DNA of 64,000 nt from Bacillus sp. SD088. GTDB taxonomy: Bacteria > Bacillota > Bacilli > Bacillales > Bacillaceae_C. Shown piece by piece: positions 19,161 through 28,280 of this stretch. The translations under genes were made by a program, and so were the position numbers. The stretch spans positions 1 through 64,000 of the forward strand of contig NZ_JADIJK010000027.1 of the NCBI RefSeq assembly GCF_017355205.1. Direction: 5' to 3'. How positions within the stretch are numbered: position 1 is the stretch's first letter; the number at the start of each line of letters is the position of its first letter. Below the pieces are notes generated by a model that saw only the letters and a list, made by a program, of their open reading frames with translations, searched no databases and had not been told where the DNA came from.

Positions 19161-19161
19161 T

Positions 19162-19195
19162 AAAAGGCTGTCGAGTTCAACTCGACAGCCTTTTT
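19162..19195 (+). terminator. Terminator downstream of sodA
   Basis: The 16-bp arms AAAAGGCTGTCGAGTT and its complement (19162-19177 and 19179-19194) leave almost no loop; the stem ends in TTTTT. Confidence 0.85.
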
Positions 19196-19281
19196 GCATG
19201 CTTCTTTAGGAAAGGAAAAAATTTAAAGTATAAATCTCTTTTCTTCACCAAAGCTAAGGAGAAGAAAAGGGGAGTTCTTCT

Positions 19282-20493
19282 ATGCTGAAACTCAAAAACC
19301 TTTATAGTGGAATGGATATAACAAAAGACTTAATTCTGTTATTAATTGTCGGAGGCTTATATTCGCTTAGTATTGCTCTTTCCAATACTTTCGTGAATGT
19401 TTATTTGTGGAAACAATCAGGTAGTTATACGGATCTGGCGATATACAATCTTTCAGTTGTTGTAATGCAGCCCATTACGTTTATTTTGGCAGGGAGATTA
19501 GCGAAAAAAATTGATCGAGTGATTGTTTTACGGATTGGCGTGATTTTCTTAGCCTTATTTTTTATCGCTGTTTTACTAATTGGTGATAAAGCGGATGATT
19601 ACTTAGTTGTTTTAGGTGGTCTACTGGGGATTGGCTATGGCTTTTACTGGTTAGCGTTTAATGTATTAACATTTGAAATTACGGAGCCGGAAACAAGAGA
19701 TTTCTTTAATGGTTTTATGGGTGCTTTAACATCTTCAGGTGGAATCATTGGACCAATCACTGCTGGCTTTATTATTACTCGCTTCACATCTAATGCAGGA
19801 TACACAATTATATTTGCAATATCTCTGGCCTTATTTTCTGCTGCGGTGGTCACTAGTTTTTTTCTCCAACGCCGTCCTTCTTCAGGTCGATATTTATTTG
19901 TAAAAGTGTTTCAGGAGAGAAAACGAAATAAGAACTGGAAGCTTGTGACCAATGCCCATTTACTACAAGGTATCCGTGAAGGGACCTTCGTATTTATCAT
20001 ATCGGTTTATCTCTTCATTGCAACGAATAATGAATTAGCACTAGGAACCTATGGGATGATTCACGCGGGGACCGCTTTTATTATGTATTCAGTGGCGACA
20101 AAGCTAATAAAAAAGGACAAAAGAAAGAAAGTGATGATCATTGGCGGTATGATCCTCTATGCCGCAATTTTTTTAATCTTTATAGATCCTACTTATGTTC
20201 GTTTACTTATCTATGGTGTAGTCATCGGCATTGCTTATCCACTAATGCTTGTTCCTTATTCCTCCATTACGTATGATGTGATTGGAAAAAGTCGTGCTGC
20301 TGCAGAAATGCGGATTGAATATGTCGTTGTCAAAGAGTTGTTTTTAAATGCAGGAAGAGTGATTTCCATTATTCTTTTTATTATCGCGATAAAGTTAATC
20401 AGTCCCGAGACAGCTATTCCGGCTATGCTATTAATATTTGGACTTGGACATACGTTAGCAGCTTTAGTTTTACAGAAACTGGAATTAAACTAA
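19282..20493 (+). CDS. yqgE: Major facilitator superfamily transporter YqgE
   Basis: A 403-residue membrane protein with about twelve hydrophobic segments and a central cytoplasmic loop (QRRPSSGRYLFVKVFQERKRNKNWK) dividing two six-helix halves. An MFS-like loop AGRLAKKIDR lies after helix 2. The substrate is unknown. It lies between sodA and pbpA, as in B. subtilis. The ribosome binding site is AAGGGGAG before ATG 19282. Confidence 0.87.
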   Translation: MLKLKNLYSGMDITKDLILLLIVGGLYSLSIALSNTFVNVYLWKQSGSYTDLAIYNLSVVVMQPITFILAGRLAKKIDRVIVLRIGVIFLALFFIAVLLIGDKADDYLVVLGGLLGIGYGFYWLAFNVLTFEITEPETRDFFNGFMGALTSSGGIIGPITAGFIITRFTSNAGYTIIFAISLALFSAAVVTSFFLQRRPSSGRYLFVKVFQERKRNKNWKLVTNAHLLQGIREGTFVFIISVYLFIATNNELALGTYGMIHAGTAFIMYSVATKLIKKDKRKKVMIIGGMILYAAIFLIFIDPTYVRLLIYGVVIGIAYPLMLVPYSSITYDVIGKSRAAAEMRIEYVVVKELFLNAGRVISIILFIIAIKLISPETAIPAMLLIFGLGHTLAALVLQKLELN

Positions 20494-20579
20494 AAGAGCT
20501 TATACGATTTAAAGCTAGCTTCTCGCTCGTTTTTCTTTTACAATAAAGAGAGAAAATATAAGGGGAAGGGCTGGATCAG

Positions 20580-22640
20580 TTGGGAAAGAATAAGAAGAAA
20601 AAGACGCATATTCCACTTCGGATTAATTTATTGTTCTTTGCTGTCTTTATTCTCTTTGCAGCATTAATTTTCCGTCTCGGGTATGTCCAAATTGTTCATG
20701 GGGAAGATGCAAAACGAGAGCTGGATCGAACAGAAGATGTAACGGTCTCAACAAGTGTACCAAGAGGTTTAATCTATGACCGGGATCATCAGCCAGTGGT
20801 TGGGAATCAAGCAGAAAGAGCCATTACATATACAGCTCCGAAAAAATTCGACCAAGAAAAAACACTGGAAACGGCAAAGAAATTAGCGACATTAATTGAG
20901 CAAAAAACCGATAAAATTACAGAACGAGATCAGATTGATTTTTGGATATTACTTCATCCTGACGAGGCAAAGGCGAAGTTGACAAAGGAAGAATGGGATG
21001 AGTATAAAGACGAGAAAGCGGCCGAATTACAAAGAGAACGCGTGACAGACGAAGATTTAGCGATGCTTTCCGACGATGACTTAGAAGTGTTGGCCATCTA
21101 TCGAGAATTCACAAAAGGCTATGCGCTTGATCCACAAATCGTCAAAAATAAAGATGTCTCCCTTGAGGAATTCGCAAGAGTAAGTGAAAATTTACATGAT
21201 CTTCCTGGTGTAGACACAACGATGGACTGGCAAAGAACCTATCCATTTAAAGATACTTTACGTACGATTTTAGGCAATGTCAATTCCGGTCTTCCGGCTG
21301 AAAAATTAGCCTATTATGAAGCGCATGGCTATAGCCGTAGTGATCGGGTAGGAAAAAGCTATTTGGAATTACAGTATGAGGATGTTTTACAAGGACAAAA
21401 AGAAAAAGTGAAAAATGTGACCAAATCGGGACAAATTTTAGAAACAGATATTGTGTCAGAAGGAGCTCGTGGTAAGGATCTTGTTCTCACAACAGATATG
21501 GAACTGCAGCAAAAGGTTGACGAAATTATTGAAGATGAATTAAGGAAAACAAAAGCGAACTACGGCGGCACCCAATTATTAGATCGAGCGTTTGTCACCT
21601 TAATGAATCCTTTTACAGGTGAGATCCTCGCATTATCCGGGAAGCAATATACGTACGATGAGGATGAAAAGCAATATGTCTTTCGTGACTTTGCTTCAGG
21701 TAATTTCACCACTGCTTATGCACCGGGATCTGCGGTAAAAGGGGCAACCGTGTTAACAGGATTTATGACTGGAGTGAACAAGCCAGGTGATACTATATTA
21801 GATGAGCCACTATATTTCCACGGTGCTACAAAGAGTAAGAGTTCTTGGTTTAATCGTGGTGGTAGTAATCAATGGATGAATGAAAAAGATGCTTTAAGAA
21901 GATCTTCGAATGTCTATATGTTTAAAACGGCAATGAGGATAGGCGGAGTTTACAATTATAGTAGAGGCGATTATTTAAGTATTGATAAAGTAAAGACTGT
22001 TGAAAAAATGCGCTATTATTTTAATCAATTTGGCCTTGGGGCGATGACTGGGATTGATTTACCCGGGGAAATGCCTGGTTATAAAGGGGATATCGCAAAC
22101 GCAAATGCAGGGAATGCACTTGACTTTGCAATCGGCCAGTATGATACGTTTACAAATTTACAGCTTGCGCAATATGTGTCAACGATTGCCAATGGCGGCT
22201 ATCGGATGCAGCCACATATTGTTAAAGAAATTCGCGAACCAGGAGAGGGCGAAGAAAAACTTGGAGCGATTGCTCAAGAGATTAAACCAAAAGCATTAAA
22301 TCGTATTGATGCTACTAAGGGTGAAATTGAAAGTGTACAAGACGGTTTTTGGAGAGTCGTTCACTCAAGTGGTGGAACTGGAACAGCTTTAGGAGAAAAC
22401 GAATATAAAAAGCTTCGCATTGCTGCTAAAACTGGGACTGCAGAAACATATGACCAAGGACAAAGTGTGTGGAATTTATCTTTAGTTGCTTATGCTCCAT
22501 ATGAGAATCCGGAAATCGCTATGTCAATTATTGTTCCTTCCGCCTATTTGGACGGGGCCACTGAGAATAAAATTAATTCAGATATCGGCAAACGCGTGAT
22601 GAAAGCCTATTTCGATTTAATGAAGGAAAGAGAAGACTAA
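20580..22640 (+). CDS. pbpA: Class B penicillin-binding protein (transpeptidase), PBP2 family
   Basis: A 686-residue monofunctional peptidoglycan transpeptidase for lateral wall or outgrowth synthesis. A basic cytoplasmic tail (GKNKKKKTHIPLR) and one anchor (INLLFFAVFILFAALIF) are followed by the dimerisation domain starting STSVPRGLIYDR. The catalytic domain has SxxK in APGSAVKGA, SxN in RRSSNVYM, and KTG in AAKTGTAETY. The start is TTG with GGGAAGGG upstream. A strong terminator follows at 22679. Confidence 0.94.
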   Translation: MGKNKKKKTHIPLRINLLFFAVFILFAALIFRLGYVQIVHGEDAKRELDRTEDVTVSTSVPRGLIYDRDHQPVVGNQAERAITYTAPKKFDQEKTLETAKKLATLIEQKTDKITERDQIDFWILLHPDEAKAKLTKEEWDEYKDEKAAELQRERVTDEDLAMLSDDDLEVLAIYREFTKGYALDPQIVKNKDVSLEEFARVSENLHDLPGVDTTMDWQRTYPFKDTLRTILGNVNSGLPAEKLAYYEAHGYSRSDRVGKSYLELQYEDVLQGQKEKVKNVTKSGQILETDIVSEGARGKDLVLTTDMELQQKVDEIIEDELRKTKANYGGTQLLDRAFVTLMNPFTGEILALSGKQYTYDEDEKQYVFRDFASGNFTTAYAPGSAVKGATVLTGFMTGVNKPGDTILDEPLYFHGATKSKSSWFNRGGSNQWMNEKDALRRSSNVYMFKTAMRIGGVYNYSRGDYLSIDKVKTVEKMRYYFNQFGLGAMTGIDLPGEMPGYKGDIANANAGNALDFAIGQYDTFTNLQLAQYVSTIANGGYRMQPHIVKEIREPGEGEEKLGAIAQEIKPKALNRIDATKGEIESVQDGFWRVVHSSGGTGTALGENEYKKLRIAAKTGTAETYDQGQSVWNLSLVAYAPYENPEIAMSIIVPSAYLDGATENKINSDIGKRVMKAYFDLMKERED

Positions 22641-22678
22641 AACAATAAGGATCTTCCGGGCGGAAACACCCAGAAAAA

Positions 22679-22717
22679 AGAAGCCTGCCATCACTTTACT
22701 GGATGGCAGGCTTCTTC
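22679..22717. terminator. Terminator between pbpA and yqzC
   Basis: The 14-bp perfect arms AGAAGCCTGCCATC and its complement (22679-22692 and 22702-22715). The left side is preceded by AAAAA and the right side is followed by TCT, so it can act in both directions. Confidence 0.85.
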
Positions 22718-22731
22718 TATGTCAACGTCTA

Positions 22732-23199
22732 TTATTGCTTTGTCAACATATCTGAAATTTCCTGATAAGACATGTTTTGCTCCATTGTATATGTACCAGT
22801 GCGAATCTTGGTTTGCAATCCTTTGGCTTCTAAATAATTATTAAAGTCTCCCGAATCGTTTATGATTTTCGCTGCTTCTAATTGATCACTGATTTCCTTA
22901 GAGGCCATGCCTGCTTCAACTGCTAATTCAAAACTTGCTGGTTGCTCTTTTGATTTCTTCGTTTTTTCTTGCTCGCTTTCACTTTTTTGCTTTTTTTCAA
23001 GTTCCTTATATTTGCTTCTCCAATCACTTACCTCATTTTGTAATTCTTCAAGCTCAACCGCTGTAATATTCGCATCGTCAGACGAATTATTAGTTTCAGA
23101 TTCTTTGTTTTCGCTAGGATTAAGATATTGGAAAGCAAATAAACAGATCGCTGATAGGAGAAGACCAATCGCCATCCCTCGTGTTCCTCTTTTATCCAC
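22732..23199 (-). CDS. yqzC: Membrane-anchored protein with MltG-type LysM-like domain (YqzC)
   Basis: 155 residues. There is an N-terminal anchor (MAIGLLLSAICLFAFQYL) and a coiled-coil/charged linker (VELEELQNEVSDWRSKYKELEKK). The C-terminal domain (ASKEISDQLEAAKIINDSGDFNNYL..., LQTKIRTGTYTMEQNMSYQEISDML) matches the small LysM-like domain of the endolytic transglycosylase MltG without its catalytic part. The start is GTG 23199, after GGGAGG. It overlaps yqzD by 8 bases, so both are in one operon. Confidence 0.78.
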   Translation of the reverse strand: MDKRGTRGMAIGLLLSAICLFAFQYLNPSENKESETNNSSDDANITAVELEELQNEVSDWRSKYKELEKKQKSESEQEKTKKSKEQPASFELAVEAGMASKEISDQLEAAKIINDSGDFNNYLEAKGLQTKIRTGTYTMEQNMSYQEISDMLTKQ

Positions 23200-23569
23200 G
23201 ATGATCGCCTCCCAAGCTAGACTCGTAGGTTGCGAGAATCTGTTGAACATGGCTGATTGGAAGGGAGGACTGCTTTGAAATTTGCCCGAGGCTTAATCCT
23301 TGATGGTAAAGAGCAATTACTTGGTTTTTTAAAATTTCATTCGGTTTATTAATGGGTTCCTTCGTAACAAAAGATTCTTGGAAATCTGATGCTAACAGTT
23401 CTTCCTCTAATACCTTCACTCTTTTTTTTAGTAAATAATTTTCTTGTAAAAGCTTCATTGATACTTGCTCTAACTCTTTTTCCAATGCTTTTGTCCGATC
23501 AGGCTGAAACAGGGAGATAAGAAATAGTAGAACAGCTAGCGAAAGTAAAATAATGACCAAAGTATGCAT
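23192..23569 (-). CDS. yqzD: YqzD-like membrane-anchored coiled-coil protein
   Basis: 125 residues: an N-terminal membrane anchor (TLVIILLSLAVLLFLISLF), then a heptad-rich segment (ALEKELEQVSMKLLQENYLLKKRVKVLEEEL described by its Leu/Glu/Lys pattern), and a C-terminal helix-turn-helix-like region (VIALYHQGLSLGQISKQS). Function is unknown. The ribosome binding site is GAGGTG before ATG. It is co-transcribed with yqzC. B. subtilis places this pair between the pst operon and rpmGA; the pst operon is absent here. Confidence 0.72.
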   Translation of the reverse strand: MHTLVIILLSLAVLLFLISLFQPDRTKALEKELEQVSMKLLQENYLLKKRVKVLEEELLASDFQESFVTKEPINKPNEILKNQVIALYHQGLSLGQISKQSSLPISHVQQILATYESSLGGDHRG

Positions 23570-23859
23570 AGTTCACCTCAAATAATTCATTGTTCTATTT
23601 ATACCATATATCGACAAAATCCTCCATTTCTTAAAAGTTTTCTTCCTCATGCCTAGTGAATATTTCGTTTGAAAGTAGCGGGAGTCTATACCTACATCGC
23701 TTAATTTTGAGCAGAATAAGCTCAGTACATTCACTTAGTAAGCTTCTTCTTGATAAAAATAAAAACTTTGCTAAAATGAAACTGGAATTTCTCTTGTTTT
23801 AATGCTATTATATAAAAGTCGTATGAACAGTGAGAATGTACTAGTTTGGAGGGAAAGAC

Positions 23860-24009
23860 ATGCGCGTTAATATTACATTAGCCTGCACAGAGTGCGGTGA
23901 TCGTAACTATATTTCAACAAAAAACAAGCGTAATAACCCTGACCGTCTTGAGTTGAAGAAATATTGTCCCAGACTTAAACGTGTTACTTTGCACAGGGAA
24001 ACAAAATAA
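23860..24009 (+). CDS. rpmG: Ribosomal protein bL33
   Basis: A 49-residue large-subunit protein, [17 protein letters not shown]... ending LHRETK, typical of L33. The first zinc-knuckle pair is CTEC. The second position reads YCPRLK, so only one of the two expected cysteines is present. This resembles the RpmGA-type paralogue. The ribosome binding site is TTGGAGGG before ATG 23860. A terminator follows closely, so it is monocistronic. Confidence 0.94.
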   Translation: MRVNITLACTECGDRNYISTKNKRNNPDRLELKKYCPRLKRVTLHRETK

Positions 24010-24017
24010 TTGTTGCT

Positions 24018-24064
24018 AAAAAACGTCAGAACCATTGGGCATCCAGTGATCCTGGCGTTTTTTT
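24018..24064 (+). terminator. Terminator after rpmG
   Basis: AAAAAACGTCAG pairs imperfectly with CCTGGCGTTTTTTT around a ~20-base loop region that has its own pairing potential (CCATTGG/CCAGTG). Confidence 0.6.
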
Positions 24065-24343
24065 ATCCCGCATTAACTGGCTGTAAGACCCCCACTTCAA
24101 GAATTCGCGGAAAAACCTAGAATTGTAAGTGGGGGGATCAACAGCCAGTAAAACCCCGATCTGTTCGGGCCGACAGGAAGTTGGTCACTAAAGGCCTTGC
24201 GACGTACAGGACGTACTAGTGCGGGCGAAACGACAGGATGTCGTGCTTTGAGCCAGCCGACAAGACGTCGCGAATTTAGCCTTTGATCTTCTGAAATCAG
24301 TGGGGGATGAAGGAAAATCCCCACTGATTGAAGTTTCACTTTA
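24062..24343 (+). repeat. R3 repeat, copy A (about 282 bp)
   Basis: Runs from TTTATCCCGCATTAAC to GAAGTTTCACTTTAT. The internal arms ACTGGCTGT / ACAGCCAGT and CCCCCAC / GTGGGGG fold the left part, and AATCAGTGGGG / CCCCACTGATT folds the right. The middle carries ACAGGACGTACT, ACAGGATGTCG and ACAAGACGTCG, variants of the window-wide palindromic core. Same family as copies at 27702, 28121 and 53240. This fills the 349-base gap between rpmG and yqgN; no gene seen. Confidence 0.8.
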
Positions 24344-24358
24344 TTAGGAGCCGAAAAT

Positions 24359-24937
24359 ATGGAAAAAGAAACCCTAAGAAGAAAAATGTTACAAGCATTA
24401 CGGGAATTAGATTCTTTGCAACATGCGCAACTGTCTTATCAAATAGGTGAACGATTATATCACACAAATGAATGGAAAAAAGCAAGAACGATTGGTATCA
24501 CAGTATCGCGCTTTCCAGAAGTGGACACTTGGCCGATTATTCGTATGGCTTGGAGGCAAGGAAAAATTATCTCGATTCCTAAAAGTGACCCCATTCAAAA
24601 AGTAATGTCGTTTTATCAGCTTGAAACATTTTTACAAATGGAAAAAGGATACTCTCGTCTCTATGAACCAATTCCCGAAGAGACTAGACTTCAGCCAAAA
24701 AACGAAATCGATTTATTAATAGTGCCAGGGCTGACTTTTACAAAAGAGGGCTATCGCCTTGGATATGGTGGAGGCTTTTATGATCGTTTTCTAGGTGATT
24801 ATCATCGCGATACGATGGCACTGGCCTTTATGAGGCAGATAAATGAAAGAATCCCGATTGAGCCATTTGATCTGCCCGTGCAAAAAATTGTAACTGAAAG
24901 CACGTTGATTGAATGTGTTAAAAAGAATAAAAAGTAG
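24359..24937 (+). CDS. yqgN: 5-formyltetrahydrofolate cyclo-ligase
   Basis: A 192-residue ATP-dependent enzyme that returns 5-formyl-THF to the folate pool as 5,10-methenyl-THF. The conserved segments are LRRKML near the N-terminus (ATP site) and LLIVPGLTFTKEGYRLGYGGGFYDRFL (folate site and family signature). It is linked metabolically to folD at 60.5 kb. The start ATG 24359 follows TAGGAG, only just beyond repeat R3. Confidence 0.93.
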   Translation: MEKETLRRKMLQALRELDSLQHAQLSYQIGERLYHTNEWKKARTIGITVSRFPEVDTWPIIRMAWRQGKIISIPKSDPIQKVMSFYQLETFLQMEKGYSRLYEPIPEETRLQPKNEIDLLIVPGLTFTKEGYRLGYGGGFYDRFLGDYHRDTMALAFMRQINERIPIEPFDLPVQKIVTESTLIECVKKNKK

Positions 24938-24972
24938 ATTTCAACGCATGATATCTCTGAGGAGGGATGTTC

Positions 24973-25119
24973 ATGATAAATTCGTTATTGCGCTTTTGTA
25001 TTGTCTTTATAGTTGCTGTGCTGCTCATTCGTTTTCGGGAAAAAATCTTCGATTCAATTAGATATAACCGCTATTATAGAAATCTAGCCTCGAACCTTTG
25101 GATGAAATTGTCTAGTTAA
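24973..25119 (+). CDS. yqgO: Small single-span membrane protein (YqgO-like)
   Basis: 48 residues: MINSLLRFCIVFIVAV..., one transmembrane segment (residues ~5-20), then a basic segment FREKIFDSIRYNRYYRNL. A strong ribosome binding site (GAGGAGGG) lies 8 bases before ATG 24973. It sits between yqgN and yqgP exactly where B. subtilis has the similarly small yqgO, which supports its reality. Function is unknown. Confidence 0.7.
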   Translation: MINSLLRFCIVFIVAVLLIRFREKIFDSIRYNRYYRNLASNLWMKLSS

Positions 25120-25255
25120 TTTAAAACACTTTCCTGCTGGCCCTGTACAGGCTGGCTTTATTTTTTAGTAAATATAGATTGTTCACCTCATTTTAATTCT
25201 GTTATAGTAAAGAGAAGAAAGAGTACCTAGGTTAGATGAAAGAAGGGAAAGCGGT

Positions 25256-26413
25256 TTGACTGGACGAGAGCATTTTTTGTTTTGGCGACTGGCCTATTTC
25301 TTTATGAACGAATGTGACTATCGCTTACTACGGATTAATAAGAACCATACAGAAATTTGGTTTGAAAATAGGCAAAATCATTCAGCTCGCATCATTAGAA
25401 TCGTTCTTTCGAATATGGCTTGGGCCAACCGTTTCAATCGTGATCAACAGCAAACTGCGGAGCAAGGGGAAAGGCTTAGGAAACATTTATTTACTAGAAA
25501 ATTAACGATTTTAAACCTCTATATAATGGAGTATTTGCCGATTGGCGAGCCAACCCAGGATCAAGTAATGAACGGAAGAACGACCGTATCATCTCTATTT
25601 ATGACAAGAGAGGGTCTTGAGGATTCAACGAGCCAATTAGCAGGTTGTATTGGAAAGAAGCCAGTCTTATCGTTAAAAGATGAATATCAAGAGGCTGATG
25701 TGCTTCTTCTGGCGCAAGCAGTTTTAAATAAAGCTTCGCAGCAAGAAAAAGCAGATCAAAAGTTTTTTTCCGCATCGACACCTTTATTTACATATATATT
25801 TATTGCGATACAAGTGATCATGTTTATTTTGTTAGAACTATATGGAGGGAGTACCAATCCTGAGACTTTGATTTACTTTGGCGCTAAATTTCCTCCCCTC
25901 ATTATTCAAGGAGAATGGTGGCGCTTAATCACGCCGATCTTTCTTCATATTGGTATTCTGCATTTGATCATGAATACGTTAGCACTATATTATTTAGGAA
26001 CAGCCGTTGAGCGGATTTTCGGCAGAAGTCGATTTATCTGGATTTATTTATTTTCTGGTTTTATGGGAACGCTTTTTAGTTTTGTTATGAATCAAAATCT
26101 AGCGGCTGGGGCGAGTGGAGCCATTTTCGGTTGCTTTGGAGCTTTGCTTTATGTCGGTTTTGCTTTTCCACAACTATTCTTTCGTACGATTGGCCGAAAT
26201 GTCCTGTTTTTCGTTGGTCTAAATTTAGTATTTGGTTTAATTGTCCCGGGAATTGATTATCAAGGACATATTGGTGGCCTGGTTGGCGGATTTTTTGCAT
26301 CAGGTATTGTTCACCTTCCGAACAATAAAATAGTGAAAAACCAGATAACTTTCATGATAATACTAGGGCTCTTGACAAGTTTCATGTTATACTACGGCTA
26401 TCATGTCTATTAA
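25256..26413 (+). CDS. yqgP: Rhomboid family intramembrane serine protease (GluP/YqgP-like), short form
   Basis: 385 residues. The soluble N-terminal domain (~170 residues) begins TGREHFLFWRLAYFFM. The six-helix rhomboid core contains HIGILHLIMNTLALYYLG, the catalytic serine in AAGASGAIFG, and the catalytic His in YQGHIGGLVGG. B. subtilis YqgP is longer, with C-terminal TPR repeats. Here the protein ends one helix after the catalytic His, so the TPR part is missing. The start is TTG with GAAGGGAAAG upstream. Confidence 0.93.
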   Translation: MTGREHFLFWRLAYFFMNECDYRLLRINKNHTEIWFENRQNHSARIIRIVLSNMAWANRFNRDQQQTAEQGERLRKHLFTRKLTILNLYIMEYLPIGEPTQDQVMNGRTTVSSLFMTREGLEDSTSQLAGCIGKKPVLSLKDEYQEADVLLLAQAVLNKASQQEKADQKFFSASTPLFTYIFIAIQVIMFILLELYGGSTNPETLIYFGAKFPPLIIQGEWWRLITPIFLHIGILHLIMNTLALYYLGTAVERIFGRSRFIWIYLFSGFMGTLFSFVMNQNLAAGASGAIFGCFGALLYVGFAFPQLFFRTIGRNVLFFVGLNLVFGLIVPGIDYQGHIGGLVGGFFASGIVHLPNNKIVKNQITFMIILGLLTSFMLYYGYHVY

Positions 26414-26496
26414 CCAGAAGATGTTCAAAATGTTCCGATAAAAAACTCTATTCGAGCTTTTGGATTACACAAAGCACTATAACGATGGGATGAAGA

Positions 26497-26706
26497 ATGA
26501 AAACTTTTTATGATGTTCAACAATTGTTAAAGAGATTTGGTCATTTTCTTTACATGGGTGACCGCATGCTTGATATGGAAATGATGGAAACAGAAATAAA
26601 GGAACTGTATTTATCAGGTCTAATAACCAAAGAGGAGTTGCATGAAGCTTTATTGGTTATAAGGAATGAAATGGTTCAAGAAAAAAAAGAAAAGAATGAA
26701 AAGTAG
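26497..26706 (+). CDS. yqgQ: YqgQ family protein (DUF910)
   Basis: A small helical cytosolic protein of 69 residues, MKTFYDVQQLLKRFG... with YMGDRMLDMEMMETEI, the family pattern. Function is unknown; proposed nucleic-acid binding is not supported here. It is tightly upstream of glcK (9 bases) and so probably in the same operon. The ribosome binding site before ATG 26497 is weak. Confidence 0.87.
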   Translation: MKTFYDVQQLLKRFGHFLYMGDRMLDMEMMETEIKELYLSGLITKEELHEALLVIRNEMVQEKKEKNEK

Positions 26707-26715
26707 GGGATTAGA

Positions 26716-27684
26716 ATGAAAGAGATGTTAGCAGGGATTGATATCGGAGGTACGACAATTAAATTGGCGTTGATTTCAAAAGCAGGTGAAATCGTCACCA
26801 AATGGGAAATTCCAACTGATAAAACAGATGGTGGAAAAGGGATCTTTAATGACGTAAAAAATGCAATCACAGAAAAATTAGCTGAGCTGCAAATTCCTTA
26901 TGAAGCATTGAAGGCGGCTGGTGTTGGCGCTCCTGGACCTGTTGATACTGAAAAGGGAATTTTGGATGGGGCAGTCAATATTGGGTGGAAAGACAATTTT
27001 CCGCTGCGTGATCTTATGCAAGCAGCCTTACATATTCCCGTTGTAATTGAAAATGATGCGAATGTAGCTGCTCTTGGTGAAATGTGGAGAGGAGCAGGGG
27101 CAGGTGCAAAAGATTTAATTTGTATTACACTTGGCACTGGTGTTGGTGGCGGTGTGATTGTCAAAGGTGACATTATTCATGGTGCAAATGGTGCAGCTGG
27201 AGAAATTGGCCATATCACATCTGTACCAAGGAATGGTTATATGTGTAATTGTGGGAAAACAGGGTGCCTAGAAACAGTTGCATCCGCCACAGGAATCGTC
27301 CGAACGGCGAAGGATCATTTAGCGATCTATGAAGGTGATTCTATTTTAAAAGAGAAGTTACAAGTAAGTGGCGATCTTTCTGCAAAAGACATATTTGATG
27401 CCGCTAAAGCAGGGGATGCTTTAGCCAAAGAAACGGTTGGAGAATTAGCTGATCATTTAGGGCTCGCACTTGCCAATATCGGCAGTACCCTTAATCCAGA
27501 AAAAATTGTCGTTGGCGGAGGTGTCTCAAAAGCAGGAGAGTTTCTCATTAATGAAATCAAACAGGCATTTGTTCGCTATGCCTTTAAACCGGTTGCTCAG
27601 TCAACGGAAATTGTTTTAGCACAACTAGACAATGATGCTGGCATTGTTGGGGCGGGTTGGTTAGCAGCAAATAAGGGGGAATGA
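26716..27684 (+). CDS. glcK: ROK-family glucokinase
   Basis: A 322-residue cytosolic kinase that phosphorylates glucose to glucose-6-phosphate with ATP. The phosphate-binding loop is GIDIGGTTIKLALI. The sugar-binding region contains ENDANVAALGE and the ATP-site LGTGVGGG. The ROK zinc signature contains the His in GEIGH and the cysteines in MCNCGKTGCLE. The length equals that of B. subtilis GlcK. The ribosome binding site is AGGGGA. Confidence 0.95.
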   Translation: MKEMLAGIDIGGTTIKLALISKAGEIVTKWEIPTDKTDGGKGIFNDVKNAITEKLAELQIPYEALKAAGVGAPGPVDTEKGILDGAVNIGWKDNFPLRDLMQAALHIPVVIENDANVAALGEMWRGAGAGAKDLICITLGTGVGGGVIVKGDIIHGANGAAGEIGHITSVPRNGYMCNCGKTGCLETVASATGIVRTAKDHLAIYEGDSILKEKLQVSGDLSAKDIFDAAKAGDALAKETVGELADHLGLALANIGSTLNPEKIVVGGGVSKAGEFLINEIKQAFVRYAFKPVAQSTEIVLAQLDNDAGIVGAGWLAANKGE

Positions 27685-27701
27685 AGCTGCATTGATAGGA
27701 T

Positions 27702-27862
27702 ATAAAGTGAAACTTCAATCAGTAGGGGTTTTCCTTCATCCCCTACTGATTGTTAGTTGAACGAATCGGGCTTTTACGGGCTGTTGATCCCCCACTTACT
27801 ATTCTAGATTTTTCCACGAATTTTTGAAGTGGGGATCTTACAGCCAGTTAATGCGGGATAAA
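27702..27862 (-). repeat. R3 repeat, copy B
   Basis: The reverse complement of copy A: starts ATAAAGTGAAACTTCAATC and ends TTAATGCGGGATAAA. It keeps the two end hairpins (AATCAGTAGGGG / CCCCTACTGATT and the GTGGGG region) but lacks most of the G/C-rich middle. It starts 18 bases after the glcK stop. Confidence 0.8.
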
Positions 27863-27922
27863 CTAGTATTTTACAAGTAAGTATCTATTGTGACAGAAAG
27901 ATTAAGTAAATGAAGATTGTAT

Positions 27923-27957
27923 AAAGGGCGGGAAGAATACATTCTCGCCCTTTCTTT
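27923..27957 (+). terminator. Terminator, probably of the yqgP-yqgQ-glcK unit
   Basis: AAAGGGCG / CGCCCTTT (27923-27930 and 27946-27953) with inner AGAAT/ATTCT pairing, followed by CTTTCTTT. Confidence 0.72.
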
Positions 27958-28120
27958 CTGTCTAGACCATGTATATATATATAGTGAACTTCTAAGAATC
28001 AAAGGCCCAATTCGTAACATCCTGCTAGGCCTAAATATGTCTAAAATATGAATAATCAAGAAAATGCGCTATTAGCTGAAACTTTTTACCGTATAAAACG
28101 TCTATATAAGAGTAAGTAGA

Positions 28121-28280
28121 TTTATCCCGCATTAACCCACCTCAAGACTTTAAAGAATACAGTGAAACCGTAGGGGGAGAATGAGGAAACAGACTAAGTT
28201 CGCAACAACAATTGCCACGTCTGCACTAGCACAAGATCCTTTGCGTCGAAAAAAACCCACTGATTGAAGTTTCACTTTAT
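28121..28280 (+). repeat. R3 repeat, copy C
   Basis: Starts TTTATCCCGCATTAAC and ends CACTGATTGAAGTTTCACTTT, in the same orientation as copy A. The interior is diverged and partly deleted. Confidence 0.75.

Noticed and set aside
24062-27862. Composite transposon made of inverted R3 copies A and B around yqgN-glcK
   Set aside because: The genes between are in ordinary B. subtilis order, and more R3 copies occur elsewhere at gene ends, so chance flanking is simpler.
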